A stretch of DNA of 64,000 bases, from NCBI RefSeq assembly GCF_003858645.1, contig NZ_RQJP01000002.1, positions 496,001-560,000 of the forward strand. The letters run 5' to 3'. The notes beneath the pieces were generated by a model. It worked only from the letters and a program-made list of their open reading frames with translations. It searched no databases and was not told where the DNA came from. Origin of the DNA: Larkinella knui (GTDB lineage: Bacteria > Bacteroidota > Bacteroidia > Cytophagales > Spirosomataceae). Position numbers and translations under genes: made by a program. Positions within the stretch are counted from its first letter, which is position 1; every line of letters begins with the position of its first letter. Shown here piece by piece: positions 46,424-53,871 of this stretch.

Positions 46424-47647
46424 ATGGAAACAACCGAAAAAGTAAGTGTAGCTCAAAAAGCATTAGAACAGGGAAAAGGAATTTTACGGCTGGCTCCGAC
46501 CTGGGTGCCCCGCTCCTTCTGTGTACCCGGACGTCGAATCAAGTTACATCCCGATGATTATTACGTGCTCGGCGGTGAACGCGGTGGCATCGACGAACGC
46601 TGGTTATCTTCGACCACTCCGGCCAAAAATGGCCCCCTGACCGGCGAAAACGAAGGATTAAGCGCCGTGGTCTATTCGGATGGCACCAGCGAAGCGCAAT
46701 TTTTATTGAAAGATGCCATTGAAGAACTGAAAGGTGAATTGATTGGAGACCGGCTGTGGAATGAATATGGTGCCTGGCCGATGTATTCCAAGTTTTTCGA
46801 TAACATGGGGCCTCTCCCCCACCACCTCCACCACAACGACGAACAGGCCGCGCTAATCGGTCAGTTGGGCAAACCGGAGGCTTATTATTTTCCTCCGCAA
46901 CTGAACAACCACGGCGGTGATTTTCCCTATACCTTCATCGGTATTGCGCCCGGCACCAGCAAGGAGCAGATTAAAGAATGCCTCCAGAACTTCACCAAAG
47001 GCGATAACAAGATCACGAATTACTCGATGGCCTACCGGCTCGAACCCGGCACCGGCTGGGATGTTCCTCCCGGGCTGCTCCACGCACCGGGTAGCTTGTG
47101 CACCTACGAACCGCAGAAAGCATCCGACGTTTTCGCGATGTACCAATCGCTGGTGAACGAAGCCATTATTCCGGAAGAATTGCTCTGGAACGGCACCCCG
47201 AAAGACCGCATTGGCGACTATGACCAGCTAATGGAAGCCATCGACTGGGATCTGAACGTCGATCCGCAGACGATGGCCAACCGGTTTATGGCACCCAAAC
47301 CGGTGAAAGAAGTAGCCGAAATGGAAGCCGAAGGATACATTGAAAACTGGGTTTGTTACAAATCCGACGCGTTCAGTGCCAAGGAACTAACCATCTTGCC
47401 CGGTAAAACCGTAACCATTAAAGACAGTGCCGCTTACGGTATTATCGTGATGCAGGGCCACGGCAAAATGGGCGTCTGGGACATCGAAACCCCCGCCTTG
47501 ATTCGCTACGGCCAATTGACGAACGACGAATTTTTCATCAGTGAAAAAGCCGCTCTGGAAGGCGTGACGATTGTCAACCCGTCGACCACCGACCCCATCG
47601 TTATGCTGAAGCACTTCGGCCCGGCGAATCCTGATTTAGTTTTATAA
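46424..47647 (+). CDS. Cupin, class I mannose-6-phosphate isomerase-like protein
   Basis: 407 residues. The metal-binding cupin motif HHLHHNDEQ (about 126-134) and the second PMI-like site WDVPPGLLHAPGS (about 212-224) are visible, plus a C-terminal cupin barrel (KELTILPGKTVTIKDSAAYG, IVMQGHGKMGV). Likely an aldose-ketose isomerase for the catabolised sugar, free or phosphorylated. It starts 28 bp after the DUF4432 stop with no hairpin between, unlike the other gaps here. Confidence 0.8.
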   Translation: METTEKVSVAQKALEQGKGILRLAPTWVPRSFCVPGRRIKLHPDDYYVLGGERGGIDERWLSSTTPAKNGPLTGENEGLSAVVYSDGTSEAQFLLKDAIEELKGELIGDRLWNEYGAWPMYSKFFDNMGPLPHHLHHNDEQAALIGQLGKPEAYYFPPQLNNHGGDFPYTFIGIAPGTSKEQIKECLQNFTKGDNKITNYSMAYRLEPGTGWDVPPGLLHAPGSLCTYEPQKASDVFAMYQSLVNEAIIPEELLWNGTPKDRIGDYDQLMEAIDWDLNVDPQTMANRFMAPKPVKEVAEMEAEGYIENWVCYKSDAFSAKELTILPGKTVTIKDSAAYGIIVMQGHGKMGVWDIETPALIRYGQLTNDEFFISEKAALEGVTIVNPSTTDPIVMLKHFGPANPDLVL

Positions 47648-47650
47648 GTT

Positions 47651-47739
47651 TACGGTTTTTGGTATACAGTTTACGGTTGGCTGACGCATTCTGTTCAAGC
47701 TTGCGTCAGCCAACCGTAAACTGCATACCGAAAACCGCA
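47651..47739. repeat. Long intergenic hairpin repeat, copy 2
   Basis: Perfect 22-bp inner stem 47667-47688 with 47702-47723 and a 13-nt loop TTCTGTTCAAGCT; pairing continues outward with a few mismatches to 47651/47739 (about 37 bp in total). Bases 47667-47723 are identical to copy 3 (48809-48865). It starts four bases after the cupin stop codon. Confidence 0.9.
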
Positions 47740-47764
47740 TAAAAACCTTAAACCATATCCCTTC

Positions 47765-48796
47765 ATGAGCACGAATAATTATCCTAAACTCCACAACGCC
47801 ACCTGGCCTGGTGTTGTCGGAAAAGGCCCCGACTCTGAACCCCTTATTCCGATCGATACGATGCTGGAACTGACCGCAGCTGCGGAAGTTGACGGCATCA
47901 AGTTTGACGGTGTCGACGTTGGACTTTTCGATCCCAGCATCGACATCAATGACCCGAAAGAAGGGGCCAAAAAATTAGCCGATAAAGTGGCCGCGCACGG
48001 TCTGGTGATCGGTTCGCTGGTGGCGCCCATCTGGGGCGGCCCCGTATTAGGCAGCAAAGAAGATCGCGCCGTGTTTATCGATATGGTCCGCAAAGCCTGT
48101 CAATACGGTCAATACCTGAAAGAAATCGGCATTCGTCCCTACGGCGTGATTCGGATCGACTCCGCCAGCTCGCCCGAAACCTGGGCGGCCGATCCGGCCG
48201 GCAATACTAAAATTATTGCCGACACCTTCCGCGAAGCCTGCGACGTAGCCGCCGAATACGGCGAAAAACTGGCGGCTGAGGGTGAAATCTGCTGGGGCGG
48301 TATGCACAGCTGGCGGGCGATGCTCGACACGCTCGAAGCCGTTGACCGGCCGAACATGGGCTTTCAGGCCGACATGTCACACACGTTTTTGTATCTCTTA
48401 GGCTACAACAGTCCGCAGGACCGGATTTTGCCCGCCGACTTTGAATGGAGCGACCGGGCGACGCTGGAAGAAGGCCTGAAAACGCTGACCAACGCGCTGC
48501 GCCCCTGGACCATCGACTTCCACGTGGCCCAGAATGACGGCACCGTTCACGGAACCGGCTCGCACGACAAAACCGGTCGCCACTGTCTGGCCACCGACCC
48601 GAATGGTAAACTCGATATTGCCCACGATGCGGGGTACTGGATGCGCGACGAAAAGGGCGAAGTCACGAAAGCCTTCAAACACATCTGCTGGGACGGTTGT
48701 ATGTTTCCCAACGAGGTCATGTATAAACAACAGACCTGGAACGACATCCTGGCCGCTTTAATCAAAGTCCGCAATCAGCACGGCTGGTCAGAATAG
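47765..48796 (+). CDS. Sugar phosphate isomerase/epimerase (AP endonuclease 2-type TIM barrel)
   Basis: 343 residues, cytosolic. TIM-barrel strands are seen in [42 protein letters not shown] and [17 protein letters not shown]. Likely metal/catalytic residues are E in [15 protein letters not shown] and H in QADMSH, H in [12 protein letters not shown] and the C-terminal HICWDGCMF. This family includes isomerases, dehydratases and keto-sugar beta-eliminases; its place before a Gfo/Idh/MocA gene suggests it acts on an oxidised sugar. The substrate is not certain. Confidence 0.87.
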   Translation: MSTNNYPKLHNATWPGVVGKGPDSEPLIPIDTMLELTAAAEVDGIKFDGVDVGLFDPSIDINDPKEGAKKLADKVAAHGLVIGSLVAPIWGGPVLGSKEDRAVFIDMVRKACQYGQYLKEIGIRPYGVIRIDSASSPETWAADPAGNTKIIADTFREACDVAAEYGEKLAAEGEICWGGMHSWRAMLDTLEAVDRPNMGFQADMSHTFLYLLGYNSPQDRILPADFEWSDRATLEEGLKTLTNALRPWTIDFHVAQNDGTVHGTGSHDKTGRHCLATDPNGKLDIAHDAGYWMRDEKGEVTKAFKHICWDGCMFPNEVMYKQQTWNDILAALIKVRNQHGWSE

Positions 48797-48877
48797 GTTT
48801 ACGGTTTTCAGTTTACGGTTGGCTGACGCATTCTGTTCAAGCTTGCGTCAGCCAACCGTAAACTGAAAACCGTAAAC
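48797..48877. repeat. Long intergenic hairpin repeat, copy 3 (perfect 34-bp stem)
   Basis: 48797-48830 and 48844-48877 are perfect reverse complements (34 bp) around the same 13-nt loop as copy 2. The arm contains the unit GTTTACGGTTTT followed by CAGTTTACGGTTGGCTGACG. The left arm begins at the very base after the TAG stop of the isomerase gene, and the element ends 29 bp before the next start. Confidence 0.93.
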
Positions 48878-48906
48878 GACAAACTCTAAAACCATAAACT
48901 GAACGA

Positions 48907-50070
48907 ATGGCAACGAAAAAAGAACTCCGCATTGGATTGATCGGAACCGGTTTTATGGGCCGGACGCACTCCAATGGTTATAATCGCGTACCCAATTTTT
49001 TTCCAGAACTGGAATACACGCCGGTATTGAAGGCGGTTTGTTCACGCAACGCCGAAAAAGTGCAGGCCTTCGCCGATCAGTGGGGCTACGAATCCATCGA
49101 AACGGACTGGAAAGCCCTGGTTGCCCGCGATGATATCGACGCGGTGGACATCTGTACACCCAACGATACGCACGCCGAAATCGCCATTGCCGCGGCAGCT
49201 GAGGGGAAAATGATTCTCTGCGAAAAACCGCTCGCCCGCAGCCTGGCCGAAGGGGAACAAATGGTGGACGCCGTCGACAAAGCCGGGGTTGCCAACACGG
49301 TTTGGTATAACTACCGCCGTCTGCCGGCGGTTTCACTGGCGAAGCAAATTGTCGCTTCCGGAAAACTGGGGCGGATTTTCCATTACCGCGCCAACTTCTT
49401 GCAGGACTGGACCATCAACGCCGACGTCCCTCAGGGTGGCACCGGCACCTGGCGTATGGACCTGGAAGCCGCCGGTTCGGGGGTAACGGGCGATTTGCTG
49501 GCGCACTGCATCGATACCGCCATGTGGATCAACGGCGGCATTACGGACGTGTCGGCGGTAACGGAAACGTTTGTGAAAGAACGCATGCACACCCTGACGG
49601 GCAAAGTGCAACCGGTCGGGATCGACGACGCCTGTATTTTCCATTGCCACTTTGAAAACGGCTCCCTGGGTCTTTTTGAATCGACCCGGTATGCCCGCGG
49701 TCACAAAGCGCTGTATACGCTCGAAATCAACGGCGAACACGCGTCGATTCGGTGGGATCTGCACGATCTGAACCGCCTGGAATACTTCGACCATTCCGAT
49801 GAATCCATTGTCCGTGGCTGGCGTTCGATTCACGTGACGGACGGCGATCAACCGTATATGGACAAGTGGTGGGTGCCGGGTCTGGGCATTGGCTACGAAC
49901 ACGGATTTGTGCATCAGGTGGCTGATTTCCTGAAGAGTCTGGAAACCGGCGAGCCCTGTTCGCCCACGTTCAAAGACGCACTGGAAACCCAGAAAGTTTG
50001 CGAAGCCGTCATCAATTCCGCCAAATCGAGAAGCTGGCAGGATACGGGTGTCGAATGGACGGAGAAATAA
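48907..50070 (+). CDS. Gfo/Idh/MocA-family sugar dehydrogenase
   Basis: 387 residues, no export signal. The N-terminal Rossmann fold has [20 protein letters not shown], then [20 protein letters not shown] and the catalytic lysine motif CEKPLA (about residue 107). The C-terminal domain shows [43 protein letters not shown] and [11 protein letters not shown]. From memory these blocks recall the levoglucosan-dehydrogenase-like subgroup that oxidises C3 of glycosides with NAD; this was not checked. It would give the 3-keto substrate for the neighbouring isomerase/eliminase-type gene. Confidence 0.88.
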   Translation: MATKKELRIGLIGTGFMGRTHSNGYNRVPNFFPELEYTPVLKAVCSRNAEKVQAFADQWGYESIETDWKALVARDDIDAVDICTPNDTHAEIAIAAAAEGKMILCEKPLARSLAEGEQMVDAVDKAGVANTVWYNYRRLPAVSLAKQIVASGKLGRIFHYRANFLQDWTINADVPQGGTGTWRMDLEAAGSGVTGDLLAHCIDTAMWINGGITDVSAVTETFVKERMHTLTGKVQPVGIDDACIFHCHFENGSLGLFESTRYARGHKALYTLEINGEHASIRWDLHDLNRLEYFDHSDESIVRGWRSIHVTDGDQPYMDKWWVPGLGIGYEHGFVHQVADFLKSLETGEPCSPTFKDALETQKVCEAVINSAKSRSWQDTGVEWTEK

Positions 50071-50086
50071 CACGTATTTATAACAG

Positions 50087-50233
50087 CCCCCGGTTTTAAC
50101 CGGGGGACCAGTCACCGAATCATACCGTACAAACCAAACCGTTTTAACGGTTTCCGAATCATCCCGGAAAACCGTTAAAACGGTTTTGATTTAGCCATTA
50201 TTTATCCCTCATTCCCACGATTTAAACCGTGGG
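50087..50233. repeat. Cluster of four REP-like palindromes
   Basis: CCCCCGGTTTTAACCGGGGG (50087-50106), AAACCGTTTTAACGGTTT (50136-50153), its reverse complement within 50168-50187, and CCCACGATTTAAACCGTGGG (50214-50233). The first and last share the flank AACAGCCC in opposite orientations, and the middle two form a larger inverted pair around CCGAATCATCCCGG. This is the layout of REP/BIME-type elements. It fills the gap between the Gfo gene and the ABC ATPase. Confidence 0.8.
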
Positions 50234-50242
50234 CTGTTCGTT

Positions 50243-51733
50243 ATGAACCCTGACTATATCCTTACCGTTCACGGACTGACCAAGACCTTTTCGGGCGTCA
50301 AGGCGCTGGATCAGGTTCGGCTGAAGGTGCGAAAAGGGGAAGTCCATGCGCTAATGGGCGAAAATGGGGCCGGAAAATCCACCTTCATGAAGATTCTGAT
50401 CGGCCTTCATACGCCCGATTCGGGAGAAATTATCTTTGAAGGAAGCGAGCTAAAAGCCAGCAATGTCAACGAGGTTCTGAAGAAAGGAATCTCGATGATT
50501 CACCAGGAAATCCTGATCGTCCCGGAATTGACGGTCGCGCAAAATATCTTTCTGGGCCGGGAGTCGAAGCGGGGACTTTTTGGCTGGATTGATGAAAAAA
50601 GCCTGAATCAGCAAGCTGCTATCCTGCTGGAGCAGATGGGCGTAACGATACCGCCCGGTGCCCAAATGAAGTCCCTGAGCGTGGCCGAAATGCAGATGGT
50701 AGAAATTGCCAAAGCCATTTCCAACGACGCCAAGGTGATTATCATGGATGAGCCGACCTCCGCGCTGTCCGAAAAAGAAGTGGCCACGCTCTTCGGCATC
50801 ATCAAAAACCTGAAGAAAAAGGGCGTCGCGATCATTTACATTTCCCACAAAATGGACGAAATATTTGAAATCTCTGATACCATTACGGTCTTGCGGGATG
50901 GCAAATACATCGACACCAAACCGGCCGCCGAACTCAACACTCCTTCGCTGATCAAACTGATGGTGGGGCGGGAAATCGACAACATGTTCCCGGAGCCGGT
51001 TACGCAGAAAGGCGACCACGTTCTGTCGGTTAAAAACCTGAGCCGCGCCGGTAAATTTTCCAATATCACGTTTGATGTCCACGCCGGCGAGGTGCTGGGC
51101 ATTGCCGGTTTAATGGGCGCTGGCCGCACCGAAATCGCCCGTGCTATCTTTGGTCTGGACCCCATCGACAGCGGAGAAATTTATTTGAAGGGAAAACAAC
51201 TTATTATCAAGACTCCACAGGATGCCATTCGTTCCGGAATTGGTTATGTTAGCGAGGATCGAAAAGGATTGGGGTTTATTCCCGGGATGTCGGTGAAACA
51301 CAACATAACCTTAGCCAGTCTGCCGAACCACACCAAAGGGCTGTTTATTCAGGACAAAAGCGAAACGGCAACGGCGACTAAAATGATGACGGATTTACGG
51401 ATCAAAACCGCCGGACCGGACCAGAAAGTGACATTTTTGAGCGGTGGTAATCAGCAAAAAGTCGTGATCGGAAAGGTGTTGCTGGCGTCCCCCGACCTCG
51501 TGATTCTCGACGAACCGACGCGGGGAATCGATGTAGGAGCCAAATTTGAAATTTATAAACTCATTAATCAACTGGTTGCCCAAGGTATCGCCGTCATCAT
51601 GATCTCCTCCGAATTGCCCGAAATACTGGGCATGAGTGACCGGATTCTGGTGTTATCAAAAGGGCAACAAACCGCCCTGCTGACCCGGGAAGAAGCCACC
51701 CAGGAAACGATCATGCGGTACGCGGTACATTAA
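50243..51733 (+). CDS. Ribose-type sugar ABC transporter, double ATPase subunit
   Basis: 496 residues with two nucleotide-binding domains, as in RbsA/XylG/MglA. NBD1: Walker A GENGAGKST (about 41), Walker B VIIMDEPTSAL (about 165), signature LSVAEMQM. NBD2: degenerate Walker A GLMGAGRTE, signature LSGGNQQK, Walker B LVILDEPTRGIDVG, ending MRYAVH. It drives import through the permease that starts 24 bp downstream. Complete ribose-type ABC importers are less usual in Bacteroidota than SusCD alone, so this locus probably handles a monosaccharide-sized substrate at the inner membrane. Confidence 0.95.
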   Translation: MNPDYILTVHGLTKTFSGVKALDQVRLKVRKGEVHALMGENGAGKSTFMKILIGLHTPDSGEIIFEGSELKASNVNEVLKKGISMIHQEILIVPELTVAQNIFLGRESKRGLFGWIDEKSLNQQAAILLEQMGVTIPPGAQMKSLSVAEMQMVEIAKAISNDAKVIIMDEPTSALSEKEVATLFGIIKNLKKKGVAIIYISHKMDEIFEISDTITVLRDGKYIDTKPAAELNTPSLIKLMVGREIDNMFPEPVTQKGDHVLSVKNLSRAGKFSNITFDVHAGEVLGIAGLMGAGRTEIARAIFGLDPIDSGEIYLKGKQLIIKTPQDAIRSGIGYVSEDRKGLGFIPGMSVKHNITLASLPNHTKGLFIQDKSETATATKMMTDLRIKTAGPDQKVTFLSGGNQQKVVIGKVLLASPDLVILDEPTRGIDVGAKFEIYKLINQLVAQGIAVIMISSELPEILGMSDRILVLSKGQQTALLTREEATQETIMRYAVH

Positions 51734-51756
51734 ACATATTACGCTTGCAAACCCCA

Positions 51757-52740
51757 ATGGAAAACCCTGTTCAAACCGATCGCAACCCGACTGTCGAAGC
51801 GTATAAAACGCGCATGAGGGGCATCGGCAAATACGGAATTTTTGTCGCGTTTCTCCTGATATGCGTTGTGCTTTCGGTGGTCACACCCAAGTTTCTGACG
51901 GTTTCCAACCTGACGATTGTGGTGACGCAGGTCTCGATCAATGCGTTGCTGGCTTTCGGCGTTACTTTCGTGATTATCACGGGCGGCATCGATCTTTCCA
52001 TTGGTTCGACGGTCGCCGTAACCAGTGTCGTTGCGGCCTCATTCGCCCATCCCGATACCTATCCGGTACTTGTACCGATCCTGACGGGTTTAGCTGCCGG
52101 TTTGCTCCTCGGTGCTTTCAACGGTTTGGTCATTACCAAAAGTAAAGTTCCGCCCTTTATTGTCACCTTGGGAACCATGACGATTGGCCGGGGTCTGGCC
52201 CTGATTCTGAGTAAAGGCCGCCCGGTATCGAATTTATCCGATTCCTTCAATTTCATCGGTGGCGGGCAGATCGTGGGCATTCCAACCCCGATTATCATCC
52301 TGCTGGTATTCTTTATACTCTGCTCGGTTGTTCTCAAAAAAACCGTCCTGGGCCGCTATATGTACGCGGTGGGCGGCAATGAACAAGCGGCCAAAGCATC
52401 TGGTATTCAATTGAATAAAGTCAAAATGGTGGTCTACACGCTGTGTGGTGGACTGGCAGCTTTAGCCGGAATCTTGCTGACGTCGCGCATCACGACCGGC
52501 CAGCCGAACGCCGGGGTGGGTTTTGAGCTCGACGCCATTGCCGCGGCCATCATTGGCGGAACCAGCACCTCGGGCGGAACCGGAACCATGACCGGTACTT
52601 TGATTGGCGCTTTATTGATCGGCGTCATCAGCAACGGGCTGGATCTGATGAATGTTACGTCGTATTACCAGCAGGTTGTCATGGGCATTATCATCATCGG
52701 CGCGGTGGTTCTGGATAGTCTAAATCAACATAAAAACTAA
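51757..52740 (+). CDS. Ribose-type sugar ABC transporter permease
   Basis: 327 residues from ATG 51757 (a TTG twelve bases earlier is in frame but less likely). About eight to ten membrane helices. The RbsC-family signatures ALLAFGVTFVIITGGIDLSI, YAVGGNEQAAKASGI and TGQPNAGVGFELDAIAAAIIGG are clear. It forms the channel with the ATPase and binding protein on either side. Confidence 0.95.
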   Translation: MENPVQTDRNPTVEAYKTRMRGIGKYGIFVAFLLICVVLSVVTPKFLTVSNLTIVVTQVSINALLAFGVTFVIITGGIDLSIGSTVAVTSVVAASFAHPDTYPVLVPILTGLAAGLLLGAFNGLVITKSKVPPFIVTLGTMTIGRGLALILSKGRPVSNLSDSFNFIGGGQIVGIPTPIIILLVFFILCSVVLKKTVLGRYMYAVGGNEQAAKASGIQLNKVKMVVYTLCGGLAALAGILLTSRITTGQPNAGVGFELDAIAAAIIGGTSTSGGTGTMTGTLIGALLIGVISNGLDLMNVTSYYQQVVMGIIIIGAVVLDSLNQHKN

Positions 52741-52783
52741 AAACACCTCTCTTAAAGGGCATACAGGGGTTTACAAACTTAAA

Positions 52784-53731
52784 ATGAAACGCATCAATTT
52801 CATCCATTTACTCATTCTTACCACGGTTCTGTTTACCGGTTGTAACCAATCCACATCGAGCGAAAAAAGCGGAGAAAGTGGTGGCAAAAAGCTAGTAGTG
52901 GGCGTCACGATGCTCAGCATGCAGAACGAGTTTATTGTCAACGTCAGTGACGAAATCGAGAAAAAAGCCAGGGAATCGGATATTGAATTGATCACCGTCG
53001 ATGCCGAGCGTTCGGCTCTGAAACAGATTGAGCAGGTGGAGAGCTTTATCGCCCAGAAAGTCGATGTCATTATCATGAATCCCTGCGAGGTGGAAGCCAG
53101 TTCACCCGCCGTCACGAAGGCACTGGCGGCCAATATTCCGATCATCAACGTCAACTCCGAAACCACGGCAAAACCGTCGGCTTTTATCGGTTCTGATGAT
53201 GTAGAATCCGGGCGTATTGCGATGAAGTTTATTGCCGAAAAACTGAAGGGCAAAGGCAACGTGGTGATGATGCACGGGTATATGGGACAGGCCGCCCAGA
53301 TCAAACGGGAACAGGGGGCGCGGGAAATTCTGAAACAGTATCCGAATCTGAAACTGATCGCCCACCAGACCGGCGAATGGGACCGGGCGAAAGCCATGTC
53401 GCTGATGGAAAACTGGATTCAATCGTACGGAAATACCATTAACGCGGTTTTTGCCCAGAATGACGAAATGGGAATGGGCGCCGTCAAGGCATTGACCGAC
53501 GCTGGCTTGAAGGATAACGTGGTGGTAGTCAGCATCGATGCCATTCCGGATGCGTTGCAGGCTGTCAAGAAAGGAACCCTCGACGCCACGGTTTTTCAGA
53601 ACGCCGAACAGCAGGGTGCGCAGGCCATCGAAACCGCCCTAAAAATTGCCAAAGGACAGACGTATGAGAAAGAAACGCTCATTCCATTTCAATTGGTTAC
53701 GAAAGACAATTTGGCTAAATTTATGAAATAG
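52784..53731 (+). CDS. Sugar ABC transporter substrate-binding lipoprotein
   Basis: 315 residues. Lipoprotein signal with VLFTGCNQ, as usual for a periplasm-facing binding protein in this phylum. The periplasmic-binding-protein type I (RbsB-like) fold is shown by VVGVTMLSMQNEFIVNVSD, QKVDVIIMNPCEVEASSP, IPIINVNSETTA, INAVFAQNDEMGMGAVKAL and VVVVSIDAIPDALQAV. Ligand is probably a pentose, hexose or inositol-like polyol. Last gene of the ABC operon. Confidence 0.94.
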   Translation: MKRINFIHLLILTTVLFTGCNQSTSSEKSGESGGKKLVVGVTMLSMQNEFIVNVSDEIEKKARESDIELITVDAERSALKQIEQVESFIAQKVDVIIMNPCEVEASSPAVTKALAANIPIINVNSETTAKPSAFIGSDDVESGRIAMKFIAEKLKGKGNVVMMHGYMGQAAQIKREQGAREILKQYPNLKLIAHQTGEWDRAKAMSLMENWIQSYGNTINAVFAQNDEMGMGAVKALTDAGLKDNVVVVSIDAIPDALQAVKKGTLDATVFQNAEQQGAQAIETALKIAKGQTYEKETLIPFQLVTKDNLAKFMK

Positions 53732-53763
53732 TATCACTATCTAATTAAATCCTATAAGCTTTT

Positions 53764-53815
53764 GGGGCACTATTTGACGAAATTGCCTGTTGTTTCTAAA
53801 TAGCCTTCGTGCCCC
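53764..53815 (+). terminator. Structured hairpin after ABC operon
   Basis: GGGGCAC (53764-53770) pairs with GTGCCCC (53809-53815); inside, CTATTT (53770-53775) can pair with AAATAG (53798-53803), leaving a 5-nt bulge and an apical GAAA/TTTC pair. No T-run follows. Terminator or other RNA structure. Confidence 0.45.
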
Positions 53816-53871
53816 ACCGCTCCTGACATTCCCTAAACGTTGACTTTTTACTTGATAAATCTTCTTTTCGT

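Noticed and set aside
45241-48877. Three hairpin repeats considered as a CRISPR array
   Set aside because: They are 1-2 kb apart, separated by genes, lack regular spacers and no cas gene is present.
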